From assembly GCF_900177375.1 (NCBI RefSeq), contig NZ_FWZU01000002.1, positions 1-64,000 of the forward strand: DNA of 64,000 nt, in the 5' to 3' direction. The position numbers and the translations under genes were made by a program. The notes beneath the pieces were generated by a model. It saw only the letters and a list, made by a program, of their open reading frames with translations, was not told where the DNA came from and ran no database searches. Positions 8,788 to 18,094 of the stretch are shown one piece after another (the first letter of the stretch is position 1; each line of letters starts with the position of its first letter). This DNA is from Desulfovibrio gilichinskyi. Its GTDB lineage: Bacteria > Desulfobacterota > Desulfovibrionia > Desulfovibrionales > Desulfovibrionaceae.

Positions 8788-9304
8788 AAATGAGTAGCCG
8801 CCTTTACGCGTTTAAGTTCGGTGGAGCGAACTTTTTTGTGTGTAGATTGGCTTAAAGATTCATAACAGAGGATGGATTCTTAAGATGAGGCATAGTGCCA
8901 GAAGATCTATCCTTACCGCAAGTAGTAATCACATTTTTGGACCTTTGTATAAAAACATAATTTTGTCAAAGCACTAAATTGATTGTGTAATCAGACTTGA
9001 ATAAGTGGAGGTGTTTGTAAATTCGGCGGTTAAGGTATATCGAATAATTGAATAGGTTATATTTTTTAAATCTTTAAATATAGAATAAGAATAATCACTA
9101 CAACTGTGATTATATTTATCTTCACATGGGGCTGTAAAACTAGTACGCATTTGTCAAAACAGAAGTGGAATGAATATGAATTATCTGTGCAGTGGTGATG
9201 CAATATCTTTTAATTCATACGAAAATTGTTTTTAAATGGTGGGCTTATTTAAAAATTAAAAGGGATATGTAACTTCTTATTTTTAAAGATCGGGGTAAAT
9301 CTTT
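8788..9304. other. Divergent intergenic region, hdr-flx and cytochrome/MCP operons
   Basis: About 517 AT-rich bases without a credible gene separate hdrC (minus) from the cytochrome gene (plus), so promoters for both should lie here. I see a perfect 14-bp inverted repeat TGATT-GTGT-AATCA at 8980-8993 and TTTGTCAAA twice (8962-8970, 9150-9158). I could not define a convincing -35/-10 pair, a Rex operator or an FNR/HcpR box. Confidence 0.5.
8814..8833 (-). promoter_or_regulatory. Stem-loop in the hdrC leader
   Basis: AAGTTCG pairs with CGAACTT across a 6-nt loop. Read on the plus strand it is followed by a T-run like an intrinsic terminator, but no plus-strand gene precedes it. Read on the minus strand it lies in the presumed 5' leader of the hdr-flx mRNA, about 27 nt before the hdrC start. 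Confidence 0.4.
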
Positions 9305-9784
9305 ATGCGGATAAAAAACTATTTCGCTAGGGTCGGCGTTTTTTTAGCGTTAGTAGGCATTTACGGATTGTCATGCGTTAATTATGGTATCACAGATTCT
9401 GCAACCTATGTAGGTTCGAAGGCCTGCTCAGAATGTCACGCGAAAGAGTATTCAAATTATAGTAAGTTTTCTAAAAAAGCTCATTCCAGTGCCAGTGTTA
9501 AAATTATGGCTTCTGATCTTGATTCTGAAGAAGTTAAAGATTGTTATGGGTGTCATGCTACCGGTTACGGAAAACCCGGCGGATTTGTTTCATACGAAGA
9601 AACTCCTGATTTAGCCGATGCAGGCTGTGAAGTATGTCATGGCCCTGGTTCCCTTCATATACAGGACGGAGATCCTGAACTTATCAAACGAAAACTAGAT
9701 GTTAAGGATTGTGAAGTTTGCCATAATGCTGACAGAGTTGAAAATTTTAATTTTAAACCGCTGATTTTCGGCGGGGCACACTAA
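9305..9784 (+). CDS. Exported tetraheme cytochrome c (c554-like)
   Basis: A 159-residue protein with four CXXCH heme-binding motifs at residues 41-45, 80-84, 108-112 and 136-140. The pattern [30 protein letters not shown] and a last CEVCH matches the cytochrome c554-type multiheme fold. The N-terminus is a hydrophobic export signal; C24 (GLSC) could be a lipidation site, but the preceding residues fit the lipobox poorly. It should be periplasmic or membrane-anchored. The chemoreceptor gene starts 10 bp after its stop, so the two are almost surely co-transcribed. The redox partner is unknown. Confidence 0.85.
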   Translation: MRIKNYFARVGVFLALVGIYGLSCVNYGITDSATYVGSKACSECHAKEYSNYSKFSKKAHSSASVKIMASDLDSEEVKDCYGCHATGYGKPGGFVSYEETPDLADAGCEVCHGPGSLHIQDGDPELIKRKLDVKDCEVCHNADRVENFNFKPLIFGGAH

Positions 9785-9794
9785 GGGAGATCTT

Positions 9795-11798
9795 ATGAAT
9801 TTTATCAAAACCTCCCTTGGAAGCAAAGTCCTGCTTTTGACCTCGTTGTTGACTGCAATAGTTTTTATCTGTTTGTTCATAGCAAATTCTTACTGGCAAA
9901 AAAATGCAATGGTGCATGAGATTGAAGGTGCCGCCGTACGATCAGCTGATTTAGTTCAGCTCGCTATCAGGGAGCCTATGGCTAAAGGAAATAACAAAGG
10001 CACAACTGAAAAATTTGCGGTAGTTGCAGAGAATTATAAAGAAATAAATGCTTACCTGACTAACTATAAAGGTAATATTACTTATTCGACTTCCCAAAAA
10101 GATTTACGCTCAGATTTGGCTCCTAAATTTACTAATCCAGATGTTCAAGAACTTTACCTGAAAAGTCTTACCTCAGATGTAAAGCATGGAATGCTTTCCG
10201 AGATAGCTGGTAAGAACGTTTTTGTTCAAGTTGAGTCCATAAAAAATGAAAAACGTTGTTATCATTGTCATGGCAGCAAGCGACCGATTCTTGGTTCGTT
10301 AGTAATGGTTCAGGATGTGTCCAGTCAGTTTGGAGCCTTGGTAAATTCTCAGATTAAAGGGGCTTTACTGTCATTTACGGGATTTATTGTTTTACTTGGG
10401 GCGTTATTGTTCTTCATGCGTAAATCAATTGTTAACCGGATTAAGGTTATTACCGGCGCAACAAATGATTTTACCGGCGGTAACCTTGATGCTCATTTTG
10501 ATGTACCGGGTAGTGATGAACTCGGCCTGCTCGGTAAGAATCTTGCTGAGATGGCCAGACAGATCAAAGATCAGCTGCAATATAATAAAGGTGTTCTAAG
10601 CGGGATTACCGTGCCGATCATTGTGACTGATGCGAATAATGACATCGGGTTTGTAAATGAACCGATGCTTAAAATATTGCAAAAATCAGAATCAGATGTC
10701 GCCGGTAGTTCTATCGGACATTTTTTCATGAAAGACGGTAGAGCTATTACTGCCGAAGTTTTTGAAAGCAATGAAAGCCCGCAAGGTTTGATTCGCTATA
10801 AAAGAGAAGATGGAATTGAATTTCCGCTTAAGTATCAGGTTTGTGCTCTTTTAAATGCTGAGGAGAAGGCCGTAGGAGCAATTGCTGTTATGGTTGATCT
10901 CACAGAAGAAGAAGAAAATAGGGTGCGCATTGAGAAGCAACAGGCGGATCTGCTTGATGTTGCTAATGAAGTTACTGAAGTTTCAGCGAAACTGCTTTCA
11001 TATTCAGGGAAATTGTCGCAGCAGATGAATGAACTTACGATCGGAGTGGACACTACTGCAATGCAGACCGGACAGGTTGCAACAGCCATGGAACAGATGA
11101 ATGCCACTGTTTTAGAAGTTGCGCAGAACACCGGAGAAACCGCTGAAGCATCTGAAAGAGCGAATACTGTTGCCCATGAAGGTGGTGACGTCGTACGAAA
11201 TACGGTTAAAGAAATTCACATGGTTACTGACACCACAGATAGACTTGCAGAGCTTTTGAAAGATTTATCTGTCCGGGCTGAGAATATCGGAGCAGTAATG
11301 TCGGTAATTAATGATATTGCAGATCAGACTAACCTGCTTGCTCTTAACGCCGCGATCGAAGCCGCCCGTGCCGGAGATGCTGGGCGAGGGTTCGCTGTTG
11401 TTGCGGATGAAGTCCGCAAACTTGCTGAAAAGACGATGTCCGCAACTGATGAAGTTGAAGGGGCTATCAACCTTATTCAGCAGAGCACAAAAAAAGTTGT
11501 GTCCGAAATGTCGGATGCCCGTGAGCGGGTCCGTAAAACGGTTACGATGGCAGAAGGAGCCGGAGGCGTTCTTGAAGCTATTGTCAAGGAATCTGAAACC
11601 ATAGCAGACATGGTCAGAGCAATTGCTACGGCGGCTGAAGAACAGTCTGCAACAAGCGATGAGGTTAACAACAGTGTTACTGAAATTAACAACCTCTCAC
11701 AGACTCTTTCGCAGGGAATTTTAAATGCGAATGGTGGTATTCAGGAAGTTGCTGAAATAGCGAAACATTTAAGTGAGCTTGTTTCTAAGTTCAAATAA
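9795..11798 (+). CDS. Methyl-accepting chemoreceptor with a c-type heme sensor domain
   Basis: A 667-residue transducer. TM1 is at about 12-31. The periplasmic domain (about 32-188) contains one CYHCH heme-c motif at 155-159, and TM2 is at about 189-208. HAMP (about 209-262), a PAS domain (about 265-375) and a long methyl-accepting signalling domain follow; the hairpin tip near 510-545 carries [20 protein letters not shown]. This resembles DcrA of D. vulgaris and heme-c chemoreceptors of Geobacter, which sense oxygen or redox state. The tetraheme cytochrome immediately upstream is a natural candidate for handing electrons to the sensor heme; that link is inference. A good GGGAG ribosome binding site precedes the ATG. 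Confidence 0.9.
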   Translation: MNFIKTSLGSKVLLLTSLLTAIVFICLFIANSYWQKNAMVHEIEGAAVRSADLVQLAIREPMAKGNNKGTTEKFAVVAENYKEINAYLTNYKGNITYSTSQKDLRSDLAPKFTNPDVQELYLKSLTSDVKHGMLSEIAGKNVFVQVESIKNEKRCYHCHGSKRPILGSLVMVQDVSSQFGALVNSQIKGALLSFTGFIVLLGALLFFMRKSIVNRIKVITGATNDFTGGNLDAHFDVPGSDELGLLGKNLAEMARQIKDQLQYNKGVLSGITVPIIVTDANNDIGFVNEPMLKILQKSESDVAGSSIGHFFMKDGRAITAEVFESNESPQGLIRYKREDGIEFPLKYQVCALLNAEEKAVGAIAVMVDLTEEEENRVRIEKQQADLLDVANEVTEVSAKLLSYSGKLSQQMNELTIGVDTTAMQTGQVATAMEQMNATVLEVAQNTGETAEASERANTVAHEGGDVVRNTVKEIHMVTDTTDRLAELLKDLSVRAENIGAVMSVINDIADQTNLLALNAAIEAARAGDAGRGFAVVADEVRKLAEKTMSATDEVEGAINLIQQSTKKVVSEMSDARERVRKTVTMAEGAGGVLEAIVKESETIADMVRAIATAAEEQSATSDEVNNSVTEINNLSQTLSQGILNANGGIQEVAEIAKHLSELVSKFK

Positions 11799-11820
11799 AA
11801 ATTAATATTAAGAATTGAAT

Positions 11821-11862
11821 AAAAAACGGCCCGCTGAATAGCTATTCAGCGGGCCGTTTTTT
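11821..11862 (+). terminator. Bidirectional intrinsic terminator
   Basis: A perfect inverted repeat (CGGCCCGCTGAATAG with its complement) flanked by A6 on the left and T6 on the right. It lies between the convergent chemoreceptor and the 139-aa exported protein gene and should stop transcription both ways. Confidence 0.92.
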
Positions 11863-11878
11863 ATTGCGGAAATAAATA

Positions 11879-12298
11879 TTAACGCCAGCCTTTGCCGGTG
11901 TTACTGAAAATTTCTGTAATGCGAATCCGCTTAGTCGGTTTGAAATGATTGCTTCTGGCTATCTGAGGCGTTTTGCCGCTGCTTTCGTATATTGTTTCTA
12001 TGTATTTAAGAAGTCCGATAAGACCATTTTTCTTTGAGCTCGTTTTTTTGACCGTACACTGGATGCTTTCCGGATCTATGGCATGATATCTGGCGAGATA
12101 GGCTCCGTCTTCGAGCGGAAGGATTTCCATGTGCTGGATTCCTTTAATATGACTCCGGTTGAGTTTTACTACCCAGCTCTGGGAAAAGTTTTGAAAGTGG
12201 TTCAACTCATTTGTATCAGCCGCTTCACGGGCGAATGCTGTTGAAGCTGATAGCAGGCAAAAAATAATTGCAAACGTGTTTATTTTAGAAAGTTTCAT
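11879..12298 (-). CDS. Small exported protein of unknown function
   Basis: A 139-residue protein. I start at 12298 because GGAGA is well placed before this ATG and the product then opens with a signal peptide (MKLSKINTFAIIFCLLSASTAFA is cut to residues 1-23 ending A-F-A). The longer upstream frame would bury that signal. The mature part is basic near its end and shows no cysteine pairs, repeats or membrane segment; I do not recognise a family. It follows the VWA-OmpA gene on the same strand, about 110 bp downstream and beyond a stem-loop, so a shared envelope role is possible. Confidence 0.6.
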   Translation of the reverse strand: MKLSKINTFAIIFCLLSASTAFAREAADTNELNHFQNFSQSWVVKLNRSHIKGIQHMEILPLEDGAYLARYHAIDPESIQCTVKKTSSKKNGLIGLLKYIETIYESSGKTPQIARSNHFKPTKRIRITEIFSNTGKGWR

Positions 12299-12315
12299 TT
12301 GGTTCTCCATAGTAA

Positions 12316-12352
12316 AATAGGTTGGAAAGAACAACGCCCTTTCCAACCTATT
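12316..12352 (-). terminator. Stem-loop between VWA-OmpA and the 139-aa gene
   Basis: A 14-bp perfect stem (AATAGGTTGGAAAG with its complement) with a 9-nt loop; on the minus strand it is followed by TTTTAC. It probably attenuates or ends the upstream transcript. It also occupies the leader of the next gene. Confidence 0.6.
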
Positions 12353-12410
12353 CTTTAGTATAAATCCGCCTTGAAAACAAGAACCAGACAAGATGTCCTA
12401 ATTGTTAGTT

Positions 12411-13484
12411 TTATTCCTTTACGTCAATTTCAACACGACGGTTGAGCTTGCGCCCTTCCTTAGTGTTGTTGTCGTATTTAGGACTCATTTCGCCGTAACC
12501 GGTAGCTACAATACGGTCTTTGGAAATACCGTTTTTAGCCATCCATGTTGCGACAGATTGAGCTCTGCGCAGAGAGAGGGCCTGATTGTATTTTTCAGGT
12601 CCGGTACTGTCTGTGTGTCCGCCGACCATAACCTTAAGATTAGGATATGATTCGAGCATTGCAGCAGCTTCAACTAATGAAGGTTCCATTTCGTCGGTAA
12701 TCTGGTATTTGTCGAAACCAAAGTTCAGATTACGGAAAACAATTTTTTCCTGCATAGATTCATCTACTACAGCAACCGGAACAGGAATGATTTCGACAGT
12801 TAGTTCTTCTTCCTGAGTGTAGAAAACATCCTGTGCAAACTTATCAAGTACAGCTTTGTTGGAAAGAGCAGAAGCTTCAACGAAGATTCCGCAAGGAGTA
12901 AGTGAAGCTAGCTTCTTCATAACAGCGATTCCCTCAGGAGTGTCGGCTACACTGATAGTGTGCAGACATAAGCGGTCGCCGTATTTTTTAGCGAGATCGG
13001 AAACAATTGTTGCAGGTTTTCTACCGGCATTGGAAAGACCGTCCGAAACAAAGATTACAGCCATTTTACCTTTCCATGTGGAAAGGACAGTGTCTAAATC
13101 AGTGAAGCCTCCTCCGATAGGAGTGGACTGGAAAAACGGCAAATCAGTAGAGATTGAAGACAACCCTTTCGCAATTGCACTTTTATTGTAAGTGGCTTTA
13201 GGAGAGTAGGTTGTGAACTCAGGCATTGTGTAAAGTGCTGACTGGTAACCGAGGTTCGGGATAATTCCGTTCAGTTGTTTCAGGGCGTTAATCCCTGCAA
13301 CAATCTTGGGAGTTCCTGTTGCTTTGTATGACTCCGCCATTGATGGTGAAGTATCAACAAACAATGCAAAAGCATCCACTTTCGGTTTAAGTACGATTTT
13401 GCTTTCGGCTGAAGCGAGCGAGCCCATCGCCATTAAAGCGATAAGTGTAAGAGTTAGAAGTGAAATCAATTTTTTAGTTTTCAT
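12411..13484 (-). CDS. Exported VWA-OmpA fusion protein
   Basis: A 357-residue protein beginning with a signal peptide (cleavage near AMGSLASA). Residues about 37-215 form a von Willebrand factor A domain with a DTSPS metal-site motif and a second FVSDGLSNAG strand. Residues about 245-357 form an OmpA-type peptidoglycan-binding domain with GHTDSTG and NRRVEI. It should be periplasmic or outer-membrane associated, holding a metal-dependent adhesion domain on the cell wall. I start at 13484, 9 nt after GGAGG, because the upstream extension would precede the signal peptide. It stands apart from known secretion or pilus genes; the specific function is unknown. Confidence 0.8.
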   Translation of the reverse strand: MKTKKLISLLTLTLIALMAMGSLASAESKIVLKPKVDAFALFVDTSPSMAESYKATGTPKIVAGINALKQLNGIIPNLGYQSALYTMPEFTTYSPKATYNKSAIAKGLSSISTDLPFFQSTPIGGGFTDLDTVLSTWKGKMAVIFVSDGLSNAGRKPATIVSDLAKKYGDRLCLHTISVADTPEGIAVMKKLASLTPCGIFVEASALSNKAVLDKFAQDVFYTQEEELTVEIIPVPVAVVDESMQEKIVFRNLNFGFDKYQITDEMEPSLVEAAAMLESYPNLKVMVGGHTDSTGPEKYNQALSLRRAQSVATWMAKNGISKDRIVATGYGEMSPKYDNNTKEGRKLNRRVEIDVKE

Positions 13485-13717
13485 TATTACAATCCTCCAA
13501 GTAGTAGGGTAATAGGTTTTAAAATTATATTTATGAAACAATTATTAATGTATAACTTATTTTTAAGCAATAGATTTGTATTTTTTTATCTAAAAGTTAG
13601 TCATTTGTAGCAATAAAGTGATTTTACCTCATAATTTTGAGTATAGCCCTATTAGTTTTTAGCATTCATTGTTTGCTGCGTGTATCTATGGTCTGCATCG
13701 TTTTTTCGGGGATGTGT

Positions 13718-13996
13718 CTATATGGAACATCTATTGAGTGTGCATTTACTCCGTGTGTCATAGAGTTCAGCCTGAACAGCCGTTCCTCCTGCAGTTGCCA
13801 GTTTTACTGCACAACCTGATTTTGCTCCGTCGCAGATTCTGCCTGCAAGGCTCTCCATGAATTCATAGCCGGCAGTTTTCTTCTGTTCAATCTGGCTGCT
13901 GCCTCAGAAGTCTTGGCTAGAACTCTTGCTATAGGTTAGGTGCATCCCGACCTGGGAGACATCAAGATCGAGTCTTTCTTTTACAGTGTATTTCAT
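13718..13996 (-). pseudogene. UGA-interrupted ORF, probable remnant
   Basis: From an ATG at 13996 the minus strand encodes 30 codons, an in-frame TGA at 13904-13906, then 61 more sense codons before TAG at 13718. Both halves look protein-like (KERLDLDVSQVGMHLTYSKS, then KKTAGYEFMESLAGRICDG) and stay in frame, so this was or is coding. I do not recognise the family. Decay is the simplest reading, since the ORF stops short and the surroundings lack genes. Selenocysteine decoding cannot be excluded in a genome that uses it. Only a weak, badly spaced ribosome binding site is visible. Confidence 0.4.
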
Positions 13997-14622
13997 ATCC
14001 AGCTTGTTGTTACCTCTATGAAATTGTTATGAAAAAAAACATATGATTAAAATATACAGTTAATATTAATAAAGTCTAGAAAAAATCATGATATACATGC
14101 AACTTTATTTCATTATAGCATCAAATTAGAATGAATCAAGTGTTAAAATTAAAATTCTTAGATTTAAATAATTAATTTTATGAAAGTATGTAGTTTAATT
14201 CTCTTCAAAATCATTATTTATTATTTTAAAAGTCTTTATATTATGAAAAATATTATTAAATTTAATGTGTAATACATTAATAATTACTGCATAAAATAAT
14301 TACTGCGAAATTATTCAATGCATTATTTGCAAAAATATACTCTTTTACACTGTTAGATAGCTTTTGCCAGAAGGGTTGACCGTAAAGAGATAACCTGATT
14401 TTACACAATTTTTACAGCTAGATAATTGCAAATGGTCATTTCAAGAAATTATTTTTTATCTGTTATATTCATGTCCTGAGGGGGTAGTAGCAGTGAAACT
14501 TTGTTTAACTGTAGAAATGTAGTTGAAAAAAGATAAAAAAATAAGTAACATCCGGCAACTTGAACTGTGCAATTACTTAGAAAATCAGTCATATCTGCTT
14601 AAAAAAGCTGGAGAATTGAAAT
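13997..14622. other. AT-rich intergenic region
   Basis: About 620 very AT-rich bases with no credible gene on either strand. It holds a short direct repeat at 14279-14306 and must contain the promoter of the hldD-lptD unit, but I could not define it with confidence. Confidence 0.5.
14279..14306. repeat. 12-bp direct repeat, 16-bp period
   Basis: AATAATTACTGC occurs at 14279-14290 and 14295-14306. The spacing is about one and a half helical turns. It might be a regulatory site or chance in AT-rich DNA. Confidence 0.3.
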
Positions 14623-15600
14623 ATGTATATAGTTACCGGCGGAGCCGGTTTCATCGGCAGTGCTATGGTTTGGAAGCTCAATCAGATGGGTATAGATGAT
14701 ATTTTGATTGTTGATAACCTTGCCAAAACCGATAAATGGAAAAATTTAGTTAATCTTCGTTATGAAGATTATGTTCATAGAGATCAGTTTTATAAAATCA
14801 TTCTTGAAGGTGAAGATCCTTTTCAGACTGACGCAATCATTCATATGGGAGCTTGTTCCTCCACTACAGAACTGGACGCAGATTTTCTGATGGAGAACAA
14901 CTACCGCTATACGCAGATGCTTTGCCGCTTCTGTCTCCAGCACGATGTCCGTTTTATAAATGCCTCAAGTGCTGCTACATACGGCGACGGGCGTTTCGGT
15001 TTCAATGATAACCATGACGGCATCATGCAGCTTAAACCCATGAATATGTATGGTTATTCCAAACAGCTTTTTGATTTATGGGCCCTTCGCGGCGGGATTC
15101 TGGATAAGCTGGTCAGCCTCAAATTTTTTAACGTTTTCGGACCTAATGAATACCATAAAGATGATATGAGAAGTGTCATCTGCAAGGCTTACCGCCAGAT
15201 AAGCGATTCAGGTGAAATGAAGCTTTTCAAATCATATAAACCGGAATATACCGACGGCGGACAGAAGCGTGACTTTGTTTATATCAAAGATTGCGTGGAT
15301 GTTATGTGGTGGTTCCTTCAGAACAAAGATAAAAACGGTATTTTCAACATCGGAACCGGACAGGCCCGTCAGTGGAATGAGCTTGCCCGCTCTGTATTTG
15401 CCGCTATGGATGTTGAGCCTGATATAAGCTACATAGAAATGCCTGAGTCGATTAGAGATAAATATCAATATCTGACTCAAGCCAATATGAGTAAACTTGT
15501 TGCCGCAGGATACGATAAACCGTTCACTCCACTTGAAGATGCGGCGAAAGATTATGTGCAGAATTATCTTGCGCAAGAAGATCCTTATTTAAAAAGCTAA
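14623..15600 (+). CDS. hldD: ADP-L-glycero-D-manno-heptose-6-epimerase
   Basis: A 325-residue extended short-chain dehydrogenase of the HldD (RfaD) family, which inverts C6 of ADP-D-glycero-D-manno-heptose for the lipopolysaccharide inner core. The nucleotide-binding GGAGFIGS is at residues 6-13. The family segment NLAKTDKWKNL is near 32, the Y-x-x-x-K motif is in MYGYSKQLF near 143, and FNVFGPNEYHK is near 168. Length fits. lptD begins 35 bp downstream, so sugar supply and LPS export are probably co-expressed. Other heptose genes are not in the window. Confidence 0.92.
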   Translation: MYIVTGGAGFIGSAMVWKLNQMGIDDILIVDNLAKTDKWKNLVNLRYEDYVHRDQFYKIILEGEDPFQTDAIIHMGACSSTTELDADFLMENNYRYTQMLCRFCLQHDVRFINASSAATYGDGRFGFNDNHDGIMQLKPMNMYGYSKQLFDLWALRGGILDKLVSLKFFNVFGPNEYHKDDMRSVICKAYRQISDSGEMKLFKSYKPEYTDGGQKRDFVYIKDCVDVMWWFLQNKDKNGIFNIGTGQARQWNELARSVFAAMDVEPDISYIEMPESIRDKYQYLTQANMSKLVAAGYDKPFTPLEDAAKDYVQNYLAQEDPYLKS

Positions 15601-15635
15601 CAAGTAACATTGTTGAATAGCAGAGGTATGTCGTT

Positions 15636-17948
15636 TTGAAATCAAGGTTTATCATACTCATAGTTTGCCTGCTTTTGTGCATCTCTGGATATGCCTATGC
15701 TCAAGAGTTGGTGGTTGTATCCAGGCCGGACGGTAACGGTACAGCTCAGGCAGAGCAGGAGTGGCACTTCTCCGCAGATAAAGTTGTTGCCGAGAATGAC
15801 AGTGAGTATGTTCAAGCCTACGGTAATGTAACTGTCCGAAGCGGGAAAAGTTACCTTAAAGCTGATTTTGCACGCTTTTATCAGGCCACCAAATGGATTT
15901 ACCTGAAAGGCAACGTTAAAGCTGAGTGGAAAGGAGATTTCTACAATGCTGCTGAAGCTGAATTCGATCTGAATAATATGGTCGGATGGCTTAAGAAAGG
16001 GCGCGTTTTTGTTGCAAAACCTCATGTTTATTTTGAAAGCGAATTTATAGAAAAGCACAACGGAGCTACTTACAGCTTTAAAGATGCAAAAGTTACTGCC
16101 TGTGACGGGGAGAATCCCGCTTGGTCTTTTGAGGCCGGAGAAGGCGATATCACTCTGGACGGGTATGCAAGACTTTGGCATTCCAAATTTAAAATAAAAG
16201 GTGTGCCTGTAGCATATACACCGTTTATGAGCCTCCCGATAGATCAGAAACGCCAGTCCGGTATCCTGACTCCTGAATTAGGTTCGTCGCAAAAGAAAGG
16301 TACAAGAATCAGTATCCCCTACTACTGGGCCATAAACGACGAAATGGATCTTACCGCTTACGGTGAGTATATGGACAAACGCGGTTTCAGACCCGGCGTT
16401 GAATTCCGCCATACTGAAGATGCAAACTCAAAGGGTGAATGGCGGGCCGACTGGTTGTATGACGGTAAAACATACAATAACTCAGCTGATGCCGACAGTG
16501 TATTTAAAGACGATGGAATGATCAGACCTAATCATAACAGATGGTGGGTCAGGTCAAAATATAACGGTTATGTAGGTTCTCCAGACTGGCAGACTATTGT
16601 TGACCTTGATGCTGTTTCTGATCAGGATTACCTGCGTGAATTCAGTTCCGGGGCAAACGGATATGATTCAACCCGAGATAGTTTTCTGGAAGAATTCGGC
16701 CGTGACATTGAGGCGGCAGATTCTGATCATAGAATCAGTACTGCGTTGATTGCTAAAAGCTGGAATAATTATTCGATTTCGGGCCTTGTTCAGTATGATG
16801 AAAATCTGAATTATCGTAATGGTAATAATCCAGGCGATAAAAATCCTACCTTGCAAAAATTGCCTCAGTTAAATGCATATGCCTTTAAAGGTAATTTGTT
16901 CGGAACGCCTCTTGAGTGGGAAGGCGAAGCAAGTGCCAACTATTTCTGGCGTGAATACGGTATGTCCGGCGGAAGGTTTGATATGCATCCTGAAGTAAGC
17001 ATGCCGCTCTCAGTCGGAGGGGTAACTTTTATTCCGAGCGCAGGGGTAAGGGCAACGGCTTATGCTATGGATTCTTTCCAGAATGCAAGCTCTAAGATCA
17101 GCAGAGATTCAACTCAGGGGCACATTCTTGCTGATGCCGGCGTCAGCGCATTTTCAGATTTTTTCAGAGTTTTTGATTTAGGTTCAGCTCCGGTTGTTTC
17201 TAAAGAAAATATCGGTAAAAGCAGCTGGACAAAGATAAAACATAATTTTGTACCACGTCTTGATTACAACTGGGTGCAGGATGATCCTGATCAGGAAAAA
17301 CTTCCGTACTTTGATTCAAGAGACCGTATTACGAAAGCAAATGATATTACTTTCTCGCTGACAAACGTACTTGACCGCAGCAGGTCGATGGTCACAGCCG
17401 GTAAAGACGGCGAGGCTGTTCTGGAAGATGAATATCTCGAATTTTTCAGATTTCGTGTTGAAGAAGGGTACGACATTGATGAGGCTGACCGTTCAGCAGA
17501 CTTAAGTCAGTATGAACGCCGCCCGTTCTCTGATTTAATGGGTGAAATTATTCTTACTCCTTATAATTTCGTGAGCCTGACTTCTAAAACATACTTATCG
17601 CCGTATCTTGGTGATATCACTGAACACGAAAATATTTTGAAATTTTTCAATGATACATATGGTGAAATCCTGTTCGGTTACGACTACCTGCGTAAGATAG
17701 ATGAATATAAACGTCAGCAGGATACCGATATGCAGATTATGAGATATGCTGCTAAAGCGTATCTGCCGTGGGGACTTGTTGTTACAGGTCAATACCGTGT
17801 CGATGTCGATAATAACAGAGACCTTGAAAAAACGGTTGCGCTTGGCTGGAATCATCAATGTTTCTCTGTTGAAGTCCTTGCTTCAACGACAACAATTGAT
17901 GAACGTTACAGCGTAAACTTTAATCTTATTGACTTCAGTTCATTCTAG
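15636..17948 (+). CDS. lptD: LPS-assembly protein LptD
   Basis: A 770-residue outer-membrane beta-barrel that inserts lipopolysaccharide into the outer leaflet with LptE. A signal peptide spans residues 1-22. The N-terminal OstA/LptA-like jelly-roll domain (about 40-165) is followed by the conserved segment PVAYTPFMSLPIDQKRQSG near 190-208, then a long barrel region of alternating beta strands that ends in a terminal aromatic, as outer-membrane proteins do. The start is TTG at 15636 with AGAGG 9 nt upstream; the nearby ATG is out of frame. The partner lptE is far away at 44716-45222. The barrel is diverged, but domain order is right. Confidence 0.88.
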   Translation: MKSRFIILIVCLLLCISGYAYAQELVVVSRPDGNGTAQAEQEWHFSADKVVAENDSEYVQAYGNVTVRSGKSYLKADFARFYQATKWIYLKGNVKAEWKGDFYNAAEAEFDLNNMVGWLKKGRVFVAKPHVYFESEFIEKHNGATYSFKDAKVTACDGENPAWSFEAGEGDITLDGYARLWHSKFKIKGVPVAYTPFMSLPIDQKRQSGILTPELGSSQKKGTRISIPYYWAINDEMDLTAYGEYMDKRGFRPGVEFRHTEDANSKGEWRADWLYDGKTYNNSADADSVFKDDGMIRPNHNRWWVRSKYNGYVGSPDWQTIVDLDAVSDQDYLREFSSGANGYDSTRDSFLEEFGRDIEAADSDHRISTALIAKSWNNYSISGLVQYDENLNYRNGNNPGDKNPTLQKLPQLNAYAFKGNLFGTPLEWEGEASANYFWREYGMSGGRFDMHPEVSMPLSVGGVTFIPSAGVRATAYAMDSFQNASSKISRDSTQGHILADAGVSAFSDFFRVFDLGSAPVVSKENIGKSSWTKIKHNFVPRLDYNWVQDDPDQEKLPYFDSRDRITKANDITFSLTNVLDRSRSMVTAGKDGEAVLEDEYLEFFRFRVEEGYDIDEADRSADLSQYERRPFSDLMGEIILTPYNFVSLTSKTYLSPYLGDITEHENILKFFNDTYGEILFGYDYLRKIDEYKRQQDTDMQIMRYAAKAYLPWGLVVTGQYRVDVDNNRDLEKTVALGWNHQCFSVEVLASTTTIDERYSVNFNLIDFSSF

Positions 17949-17974
17949 TTTTTTTAAAAAATGATTAAAATTTT

Positions 17975-18009
17975 AAGGCCCCCTGTTCACATGATGGACG
18001 GGGGGCCTT
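17975..18009 (+). terminator. Intrinsic terminator after lptD
   Basis: A GC-rich stem (AAGGCCCCC with GGGGGCCTT) followed by a pyrimidine-rich CCTTCTTG. It separates lptD from mutL. Confidence 0.75.
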
Positions 18010-18094
18010 CCTTCTTGTAGGCTGTTTCCAGTCGCAATAATCAAACTAAGTTTTAATTAAAATATGCCAACATTAAGGATTTAAGTATCTGGAT

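Noticed and set aside
8962-8990. TTGACA with TATACA as a promoter for hdrC on the minus strand
   Set aside because: The spacing is only about 12-13 nt, too short for sigma-70.
9105-9126. TGTGA and TCACA half-sites, a possible CRP/FNR-type box
   Set aside because: The half-sites are 12 nt apart instead of about 6, so they do not form a standard site.
12299-12391. Longer N-terminus for the 139-aa exported protein
   Set aside because: It would place 31 residues before a clear signal peptide and run through a stem-loop.
13637-13819. A 60-residue plus-strand ORF
   Set aside because: It overlaps the minus-strand remnant, has no ribosome binding site and the peptide looks random.
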